A stretch of 12,744 bases of DNA from an uncultured Muribaculaceae bacterium (GTDB lineage Bacteria > Bacteroidota > Bacteroidia > Bacteroidales > Muribaculaceae). The translations under genes were made by a program, and so were the position numbers. The notes under the pieces were generated by a model, which saw only the letters and a program-made list of their open reading frames with translations, had not been told where the DNA came from and made no database searches. Below are positions 7,429 through 12,744 of the stretch, piece by piece (the first letter of the stretch is position 1; every line of letters begins with the position of its first letter). The stretch spans positions 1 through 12,744 of the forward strand of contig CAJUQP010000063.1 of assembly GCA_910588245.1 (NCBI GenBank), written 5' to 3'.

Positions 7429-7460
7429 TCAGACAGGTCAGACTGGTCTGACCTGTCTGA
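7429..7460. repeat. Core palindrome of composite element 2
   Basis: TCAGACAGGTCAGAC (7429-7443) and GTCTGACCTGTCTGA (7446-7460) are perfect 15-base reverse complements separated by TG. It also reads as 9-base units GTCAGACTG and GTCTGACCT followed by GTCTGACAA, the same GTCNGACYG family as at 2254-2304. It could serve as a terminator structure for the upstream gene, but no T run follows. Confidence 0.9.
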
Positions 7461-7467
7461 CAATAGG

Positions 7468-7593
7468 AAACCCTCAACTCTCATCCTTCAGCCCTAAACC
7501 TTAACCTCTCAACCATAAACCTTCAACTTTAAACCCTCAACTTTAACCTTTAACCTCTCACCTTTAACCTTTAACCTCTCACCTTTAACCTTA
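7468..7593 (+). repeat. Heptamer array, right arm of composite element 2
   Basis: Eighteen 7-base units in unbroken register, all AACYYTY-like: AAACCCT, CAACTCT, CATCCTT, CAGCCCT, AAACCTT, AACCTCT and so on to CACCTTT and AACCTTA. It ends five bases before the -33 TTG of the next gene's promoter. The minus-strand open frame across it translates to repeated KVKGERL and is an artefact of the repeat. Confidence 0.9.
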
Positions 7594-7597
7594 AATT

Positions 7598-7627
7598 TTG
7601 CCATCCTAATAAATTTCTCTATTTTTG
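7598..7627 (+). promoter_or_regulatory. Bacteroidetes-type promoter for the small beta-barrel gene
   Basis: TTG at 7598-7600 and TATTTTTG at 7620-7627 are separated by 19 bp, matching the -33 TTG / -7 TAnnTTTG arrangement of Bacteroides sigma-ABfr promoters. Transcription would begin near 7634, leaving a leader of about 17 nt before the ATG at 7651. Confidence 0.7.
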
Positions 7628-7650
7628 CATATAAAAACACCCGCAAAGAT

Positions 7651-8304
7651 ATGAAGACATTCCTAAGGATACTCATCACGGCCATCGCAATCATGGCGCT
7701 GCCGGGAACGGCACAGTCGCAATTGCGCTACGGCATCAGGCTGGGAGGCGTTTTCGCCAAACCGTCGCCGGGAAATGCCGGCGACCTCTCCGTGGCCGAC
7801 GGCAGCGGATTCAGCGGTGGTCTCGCGTTTGAATACCAGGCCCCTAAGTCAGGGCTCGCAGCCGACATGGCAGTGCTCTACACCCGTTTCAACACACGTT
7901 TTGAATCAACCCTCGCAGAGAAAACCGATCCCGGCAGCAATTTCATCGAAGTGCCGATCCATGTGAAATATAAATTCTGGCTCCCGGCATTCCACAATCT
8001 CTTCGGCCCGATGGTCTACACCGGTCCGTCGCTCATGACGCGCGTCGGCAGCCATTCTTCAGCAACTTTCCTCCCCCATCCGGAGGATGCGCCATCCTCC
8101 TCCACTCCCGCCGCCATCTCTACCGTCTCCACAAAGACCTTCCAGCCCGGATGGGATGTAGGAATCGGCATCGATATCGTCAACTTCCTCCAGATCAATG
8201 CCGGCTACCGATTCGGGCTGGGCAACGCCTTTGACTCCGCTTCAGGAGCCACCATGCGCACAAATGGCTGGACAGTCTCGGCCACGCTCCTGTTTGACTT
8301 CTGA
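7651..8304 (+). CDS. Small outer membrane beta-barrel protein
   Basis: This is a 217-aa secreted protein with an N-terminal signal peptide (MKTFLRILI followed by a hydrophobic stretch; likely cleavage after AQS, residue 23). The mature part alternates hydrophobic and polar residues as in an 8- to 10-strand barrel. LRYGIRLGGVF at the start and strands such as INAGYRFGLG are typical of the PorT/OMP_b-brl_2 group. It ends in TLLFDF, with the terminal aromatic residue expected for recognition by the BAM complex. The start is supported by the promoter at 7598-7627. The specific function is unknown. It has its own promoter, so it is probably not co-transcribed with the receptor gene upstream. Confidence 0.8.
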   Translation: MKTFLRILITAIAIMALPGTAQSQLRYGIRLGGVFAKPSPGNAGDLSVADGSGFSGGLAFEYQAPKSGLAADMAVLYTRFNTRFESTLAEKTDPGSNFIEVPIHVKYKFWLPAFHNLFGPMVYTGPSLMTRVGSHSSATFLPHPEDAPSSSTPAAISTVSTKTFQPGWDVGIGIDIVNFLQINAGYRFGLGNAFDSASGATMRTNGWTVSATLLFDF

Positions 8305-8319
8305 CCAGAGATTTAGCTT

Positions 8320-8347
8320 AATGCATAATGCACAATGCATAATGCAT
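8320..8347 (+). repeat. Short AATGCNN heptamer array
   Basis: Four units in register: AATGCAT, AATGCAC, AATGCAT and AATGCAT, followed by a degenerate AATTAGT. It is the same family as the array at 4690-4777 and again starts within about 20 nt downstream of a stop codon. Confidence 0.85.
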
Positions 8348-8409
8348 AATTAGTCATTAAGCAATCAACTAAAATAGCGACTATAGCTATTAAAGTCATC
8401 CCCGATTCT

Positions 8410-8514
8410 AAACTCTCAACTCTAAACTCTCAACTCTAAACTCTCAACTCTAAACTCTCAACCCTAAACTCTAAACCCTCAACTCTAAACTCTAAACCCT
8501 CAACTCTAAACCTT
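8410..8514 (+). repeat. AAACTCT/CAACTCT heptamer array in the leader of the small acidic gene
   Basis: Fifteen 7-base units run in strict register, mostly alternating AAACTCT and CAACTCT, with AAACCCT and CAACCCT variants and a final AAACCTT. The array ends eight bases before the start codon at 8523. No complementary left arm or nonamer core is present. No TAnnTTTG box lies between 8348 and 8522, so any transcript of the next gene either starts in the array or runs through it. Confidence 0.9.
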
Positions 8515-8522
8515 TAACAAGA

Positions 8523-8789
8523 ATGAATACAAAAGATTTCACCAAAGCCCTCACGCTTATCGTGGAGGACTACATAGCCGGCGAAGAAGCCTACAGCGAC
8601 GACGTGCAACTGCAGATCAACACACTCACGTTCGACATGGAGATAGCGGACCCCGAGAACGACCTACCCGACTGCGACTACTACCCCATGATGGACCTCG
8701 TGAGGATGAGCACCAAGAATCCCGGCCAATGGGAACCCGATCCCGACGCCATCGCCGAAGTAGCCGCCGAATACGTCTTCACCGACTAA
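8523..8789 (+). CDS. Small acidic protein of unknown function
   Basis: I do not recognise this 88-aa protein. It is strongly acidic: 21 Asp/Glu against 4 Lys/Arg. It has no signal peptide or membrane segment, so it is probably cytosolic. The N-terminal third is predicted helical (KDFTKALTLIVEDYIAGE). The middle has a DPENDLPDCDYYPM stretch and the end a WEPDPDAIAEVAAEY helix. Its GC-rich codon use matches the upstream housekeeping genes, which supports it being real. The start ATG follows the heptamer array directly. Only one base separates its stop from the regulator gene, so co-transcription is likely. Whether it acts with the regulator is unknown. Confidence 0.7.
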   Translation: MNTKDFTKALTLIVEDYIAGEEAYSDDVQLQINTLTFDMEIADPENDLPDCDYYPMMDLVRMSTKNPGQWEPDPDAIAEVAAEYVFTD

Positions 8790-8790
8790 A

Positions 8791-11082
8791 ATGCCTGCAC
8801 GTCTATCTATCATTCAGCACTATCTGCCGGCATCCATGCTGGCATTATGGTCGTGTCTCGCCATCGCTCTTGGGGCGATGGCGCAGACGCCTTTGCTTTT
8901 TTCTCCTATTGAAAACCGCGACGGCAGTGCTTGCATACGAAGCATCATACGCCTGACTGATGGAAGAATGGCTTTTGCCACACTTGATGGAATAGACATC
9001 TTTGACGGCTCAGGATTCTCACACCATGCCAAAGTCACCGGCGATCTGTTGCCGTTGTCCAAGTATGAGGGTTTTCACCATTTATACCTTTCCAATTCGG
9101 GGAATCTGCTATGGATAAAGAACTATCATGAGCTCCAGTGCCTCAATTTAGAGACAGGGCTTTTCATATCAGACATGCCCGCATTGATGACGAAGCTTGG
9201 ATTTCCATCTAATATAGATGACTTCTTTTGCGATCAAGGAAACAGGATATGGGCAATCACAGGCAACAAACTTATCCAGCCTGAATCAGGAATCAACATA
9301 ACCTTAGATAAGGGCAACCCCATACTTGACCTCACATCCGACCTTAAAACAATATATCTGTTCACTAAAAACGGAAAACTTACCGCTTATTCACTAACTT
9401 CCGGGAAACAATTATATTCCGTGGATACTTATCCTGAGGATGAAAACTGGAAATTCAGTGGCACGTCGCTTGTAATAGAAGGCAGAGACGGATATTATCA
9501 AATCAGAAATGGCAAAATCGGAGGTTTCTTCCATTTTAATCCAACTACAAGGAAATGGAACAAAATACTGGAATCCAACCTACGCCTCAACACCATAGCT
9601 GTTGATGACTCATGTGCTTATATATCTACCAACAATGGTCTGATTACTGTGAACATTTCTTCTTTCAAAGCATCACATACACCTTTTATACGCACAGAAT
9701 CCGGGCATCTTCTTGCCTCAGAAATAAGCACTATCGCCACCGACGACTCGCATGGGATATGGCTCGGTCTTTTGAACCGAGGAATCTTATACTATCATCC
9801 GAATGCTTTTCGATATCTGGAAATACCCAAATCGAATACAGTTCACACAAAAGGCTCGCTCCCCTCATCTGTTTTTTCCGAAAACCAAGATCAGACCGTA
9901 ACCATATTTCAGCCACCAAACAATCTCAGAGTATCACTTTCAAACGGTTTTGTCAGACAGGTAAATACATTACCTCAAACAACGCTGGCCGGAGAGTATG
10001 GCAGTAATGAATCTTTCATCGCTTCTGACGGGTCAATCTTTTTCAATGAAGGAAGCAGATATGCAGTTTTTCTGAAAAATGATAACCCCAAAGATCACTG
10101 TTCCGTCAAACCAATACTTCATTCCATACTTATAAATGGAGTGGAGATAGAGACACTCGGATCATATGATGGCAACACTATTCTTGATAAAGCCATTGCG
10201 AAAACAACTTCCATTGTCCTGTTGCCTCATCAAAATTTCCTGACATTAAAAATAAGCGCTCCACTGTATTCCCCTTCTATACCATATTTCGCCTACATAC
10301 TTGATGGCATCGATAGAGAATGGCATGTCGCGAAAGGGGAAGGAGCCACCGGCAGGATGCTTTCCGCTTATTATACCGCCTTGCCACCCGGGAATTATAC
10401 ATTTAAAGTCAGGGATGCATCATCAGAAAACAACCCAGAAACCCGAATAGCAATCAAAGTGCTGCCTCACTGGTGGCAAACCGGATGGGCAACCGCCCTA
10501 TTCATCCTGTTATTCCTGCTGGCAGTAGCAGCAATAGCAATATCATATGTTCACTACTCCAATAAAAAGATAGCCCGTGAACAAAGAGAATCATTTCTTC
10601 TTGAAAGGATTCGGAACCTCGTGATTCAGATTGACAACTTCAAGGCTGAAGCACCAGACGAGCCTGACAAAACATCTCACCATAATAATGTCAATGAACA
10701 AAATGAGAAAGAGAATCAAGAAAAGACTCTTTCCGATACCGACAAAGCATTCGTCAACAAAGCAATTGAAGCTGTTGAAAAAAACCTCAACACACCTGGC
10801 TATTCCGTAGTGCAATTAAGCCAGGACCTGTGCATGGACAGAACCGGCCTTTATCGCAAACTCACAGCCCTGCTCGATCAGTCGCCAAGCATATTCATAC
10901 GAGACATACGACTTCGTAATGCCGCGCGTCTTCTAAAAGAAAACAAACTGTCGATAACTGAAATCGCCGAACAGACCGGATTCAGCTCCACATCCTACAT
11001 GAGCAAATGCTTTCAGGAACGCTATGGATGCCGACCTTCCGAATATACGAGTAAAAATCAAGACACCACACCAGAAGTCTAA
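8791..11082 (+). CDS. Transmembrane AraC-type regulator with propeller and Y_Y_Y sensor
   Basis: This 763-aa one-component membrane regulator probably senses a periplasmic ligand and controls the downstream susC-like gene. It starts with a signal-anchor or signal peptide (about 16-31, ending AMAQ). Propeller-type repeats follow, for example LTDGRMAFATLDGIDIFDG near 56-74 and DDSHGIWLGLLNRGILYYHP near 318-337. A Y_Y_Y domain spans about 478-558 and contains YILDGIDREW and LPPGNYTFKVRD. One membrane helix covers about 567-588, and a charged, linker-like stretch runs to about 650. An AraC (HTH_18) domain fills about 651-755, with helices around YSVVQLSQDL and ITEIAEQTGFSSTSYMSKCF. Hybrid two-component sensors of Bacteroidetes share this sensor but are roughly 1300 aa or more. 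No histidine kinase or receiver is present here, and the frame is intact. ATG 8836 (M16) is an alternative start. Codon use is more AT-rich than upstream. Confidence 0.88.
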   Translation: MPARLSIIQHYLPASMLALWSCLAIALGAMAQTPLLFSPIENRDGSACIRSIIRLTDGRMAFATLDGIDIFDGSGFSHHAKVTGDLLPLSKYEGFHHLYLSNSGNLLWIKNYHELQCLNLETGLFISDMPALMTKLGFPSNIDDFFCDQGNRIWAITGNKLIQPESGINITLDKGNPILDLTSDLKTIYLFTKNGKLTAYSLTSGKQLYSVDTYPEDENWKFSGTSLVIEGRDGYYQIRNGKIGGFFHFNPTTRKWNKILESNLRLNTIAVDDSCAYISTNNGLITVNISSFKASHTPFIRTESGHLLASEISTIATDDSHGIWLGLLNRGILYYHPNAFRYLEIPKSNTVHTKGSLPSSVFSENQDQTVTIFQPPNNLRVSLSNGFVRQVNTLPQTTLAGEYGSNESFIASDGSIFFNEGSRYAVFLKNDNPKDHCSVKPILHSILINGVEIETLGSYDGNTILDKAIAKTTSIVLLPHQNFLTLKISAPLYSPSIPYFAYILDGIDREWHVAKGEGATGRMLSAYYTALPPGNYTFKVRDASSENNPETRIAIKVLPHWWQTGWATALFILLFLLAVAAIAISYVHYSNKKIAREQRESFLLERIRNLVIQIDNFKAEAPDEPDKTSHHNNVNEQNEKENQEKTLSDTDKAFVNKAIEAVEKNLNTPGYSVVQLSQDLCMDRTGLYRKLTALLDQSPSIFIRDIRLRNAARLLKENKLSITEIAEQTGFSSTSYMSKCFQERYGCRPSEYTSKNQDTTPEV

Positions 11083-11146
11083 AAAATCCCGCCCGACAAT
11101 CCTATAATCCTAACTTCCCTTTTCACGCACATTTATAGACTAATTT

Positions 11147-11181
11147 CAACATGAATGTTGTTGCTTTCAACATCCATGTTG
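11147..11181. promoter_or_regulatory. Twin palindromic operators, candidate regulator binding sites
   Basis: CAACAT-GA-ATGTTG (11147-11160) and CAACAT-CC-ATGTTG (11168-11181) are two perfect 6+6 palindromes differing only in the two central bases. Their starts are 21 bp apart, two turns of the helix, so proteins would sit on the same face. Both are preceded by TTT. They lie just upstream of the susC-like promoter and about 65-100 bases after the regulator gene. This fits activator binding by its AraC domain, although AraC-type sites are more often direct repeats. Confidence 0.65.
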
Positions 11182-11203
11182 CAACGCTGGCCTTGGAGCA
11201 TTG

Positions 11204-11211
11204 TAATTTTG
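11204..11211 (+). promoter_or_regulatory. -7 element of the susC-like gene
   Basis: TAATTTTG matches TAnnTTTG. The nearest TTG upstream at a plausible distance is 11179-11181, inside the second palindrome, with a 22-bp spacer that is slightly long. A weak -33 overlapped by the operator suits an activator-dependent promoter. The leader would be about 20 nt. Confidence 0.6.
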
Positions 11212-11239
11212 CGGCATCTTATTAACAAACCAAACTATC

Positions 11240-12703
11240 ATGAAAAAATTGATTCATCTATTGCTCATGCTGGCTGTTTCTCTAACAGCATATTCTCAGC
11301 AAAGAATTTCAGGGCAGGTCGTTGATTCCAAAACGGGAGAACCAATCATAGGCGCGACCGTGCTGCTCAAATCAAAACCGTCAATCGGCACAGCCACTGA
11401 CCTTGAAGGCAATTTCCTATTGTCCGTGCCCTCACTCAACGAGATCATCAAGGTAAGCTACGTAGGTTATAACCCTATTGAGCTCAAAGCCGAGGGGAAA
11501 ATGCTTATCAAACTCATGGAAGATTCCAAAGCCCTCGACGAAGTAGTAGTGATCGGCTACGGCATTCAGCGAAAAGCTGACGTCACAAGTTCCGTGGCAA
11601 GTGTCAAATCGGAAAACTTCGTAAAAGGTGCTGTGAAAGATGTCGGACAACTGATTCAAGGCAAAGTGGCAGGTCTTGCAATCACCAATCCTTCCGGAGA
11701 TCCCACGGGAAACACCCAGATCAGATTGCGTGGGACAAGCACCATAGGCGGAGCAAATACTGCTCCATTGATCCTGATTGACGGAATACCCGGCGATTTC
11801 AACACCGTGGCGCCGGAAGACGTGGAAAGCATAGATGTTCTTAAAGACGGCTCCGCTGCTGCGATTTATGGAACCCGTGGCACGAACGGAGTAATACTTA
11901 TCACTACCAAACAAGCTAAAGGAGCCGAAATCTTTAAAGTGGATTACAGCGGTTATGTCAGCACTTCTCATATTTCAAAAAAACATGATATGCTTGACGC
12001 AGCAGGCTTTGCCGCATTATATCCCGATTATGACTATGGATATGATACAGACTGGGTGGATGAAATTACCCGCACTCCAATAAGTCATGTCCACAATATC
12101 TCAATGTCCGGCGGCACAGGACGATCAAACTATGTCGCAAATGTGAACTATGCCTCCCGTCAGGGCATAATGAAAAGATCAAATTTTGAGACTTTCAGAG
12201 GGCGCATAGAAGTTACCCAGAGAATGTTTGATGACAAAGTTCGTCTCCGTTTCGGACTTCTCGGTCGTTCTGACTGGCGAGAATCCACCGTCAATGGAGG
12301 AAGTTTCAGAGGTGTCGCATACAGTCAGGCGACAAGAAGGAATCCTACGGAACCTGTCAAAAATGAAGACGGGACATGGTATGAGAATCTCAGCAAGTTT
12401 GAATATGAAAACCCTGTCGCACTTCTCACGGAATGCGATGGAGACGTAAAAAACACCCATTACCAGTATATCGCAGGGCTTACTTATAATCCCATTCGCG
12501 ATCTGACACTTCAAGCAAATTACTCATATAGCAGATTTCTCTCAAACCGTGGTTACAGCGAAACACTAAACCATATCTCAGCACGACGTGACGGATATAA
12601 TGGATGGTCGTCAATCGGTTCGTCGATAGCTATTGAAAAACTGCTTGAAATAACAGCACAATATAATGGATCATTCGGAAGAAATAAATTTACTAGAGTT
12701 TAA
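11240..12703 (+). CDS. SusC/RagA-family TonB-linked outer membrane protein, truncated
   Basis: This is the N-terminal half of an outer membrane importer that would normally pair with a SusD lipoprotein to take up glycans or peptides. It has a signal peptide (cleavage near AYS, residue 19). A carboxypeptidase-regulatory-like domain follows (21-92, with SGQVVDSKTGEPIIGATV). The TonB-linked SusC signature LDEVVVIGYGIQRKADVTSSV is at 99-119. The plug spans 120-225, with IRLRGTSTIGGANTAPLILIDG and DVLKDGSAAAIYGTRGTNGVILITTK. Early barrel strands follow. Relatives are about 1000 aa, but here a TAA ends the frame at 487. The text is SusC-like through NGSFGRNKFT, then turns into unrelated AT-rich sequence, and no other frame continues the match. 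The gene is therefore probably disrupted. No STN domain is present. Expression is likely driven by the regulator upstream. Confidence 0.87.
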   Translation: MKKLIHLLLMLAVSLTAYSQQRISGQVVDSKTGEPIIGATVLLKSKPSIGTATDLEGNFLLSVPSLNEIIKVSYVGYNPIELKAEGKMLIKLMEDSKALDEVVVIGYGIQRKADVTSSVASVKSENFVKGAVKDVGQLIQGKVAGLAITNPSGDPTGNTQIRLRGTSTIGGANTAPLILIDGIPGDFNTVAPEDVESIDVLKDGSAAAIYGTRGTNGVILITTKQAKGAEIFKVDYSGYVSTSHISKKHDMLDAAGFAALYPDYDYGYDTDWVDEITRTPISHVHNISMSGGTGRSNYVANVNYASRQGIMKRSNFETFRGRIEVTQRMFDDKVRLRFGLLGRSDWRESTVNGGSFRGVAYSQATRRNPTEPVKNEDGTWYENLSKFEYENPVALLTECDGDVKNTHYQYIAGLTYNPIRDLTLQANYSYSRFLSNRGYSETLNHISARRDGYNGWSSIGSSIAIEKLLEITAQYNGSFGRNKFTRV

Positions 12704-12744
12704 ATAAACTTATATGTTACGCACGAGTATTGCACCTCCAATTG
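12695..12744. other. Foreign or rearranged sequence after the SusC break
   Basis: After the codons for NKFT the sequence switches to AT-rich DNA with a short inverted repeat AGTTTA-AA-TAAACT. It continues to the window edge without SusC similarity in any frame. This could be the end of an insertion sequence or another element, or an inversion breakpoint. Too little is present to name a family. Confidence 0.4.

Noticed and set aside
7509..7694. Minus-strand frame encoding KVKGERL repeats
   Set aside because: It is a translation of the heptamer array and the next gene's promoter, not a gene.
11151..11225. 24-residue upstream open frame before susC-like gene
   Set aside because: It covers the two palindromes and the -7 box. 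With transcription starting after 11211 it would not be on the mRNA.

Overview
The window looks like a chromosomal piece of a Bacteroidales bacterium, plausibly a fairly GC-rich lineage such as Muribaculaceae (family assignment is inference). The signs are a SusC/RagA-type TonB-linked outer membrane protein, a second TonB-dependent receptor-like barrel protein, a propeller/Y_Y_Y/AraC membrane regulator, a stand-alone TyrA of the Bacteroides type, few Shine-Dalgarno sequences, and promoters that fit the Bacteroidetes -7 consensus TAnnTTTG.

Layout. Positions 1-601 hold no convincing gene, but carry a run of GC-rich stem-loops. A 19-bp hairpin there is probably the terminator of the minus-strand O6-alkylguanine-DNA alkyltransferase gene (602-1117). 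A divergent AT-rich gap follows, then tyrA (1385-2158). Next is a two-gene operon: a 2-TM potassium channel (2428-3381) overlapping a Bcr/CflA-type MFS exporter (3378-4628) by ATGA. Then come two envelope genes, a TonB-dependent receptor-like protein (4919-7354) and a small beta-barrel protein (7651-8304). Last are a small acidic protein (8523-8789), a transmembrane AraC-type regulator (8791-11082), and the N-terminal half of a SusC-family transporter (11240-12703) that breaks off 41 bases before the window ends.

Two systems deserve attention. First, four of the intergenic gaps are filled with DNA of strict 7-base periodicity. Three sequence families are involved: GAAGAGT/GAGAGTT, its approximate complement AACCTTT/CAACTCT, and AATGCNN. 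In two gaps the complementary heptamer arms flank a core of 9-base units (GTCNGACYG) that is itself an inverted repeat, so the element can fold into a long two-stage stem-loop. I do not recognise this element as a named family.

Second, the regulator/SusC pair looks like the start of a nutrient-uptake locus. The regulator has a periplasmic sensor, one membrane segment and an AraC DNA-binding domain, but no kinase or receiver. The gap before susC has two copies of the palindrome CAACAT-N2-ATGTTG exactly 21 bp apart, just upstream of a TAATTTTG promoter. These are strong candidates for the regulator's binding sites. The pair is visibly more AT-rich than the genes upstream, which suggests separate acquisition. 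The abrupt loss of SusC similarity near 12695 suggests disruption by an insertion or rearrangement.
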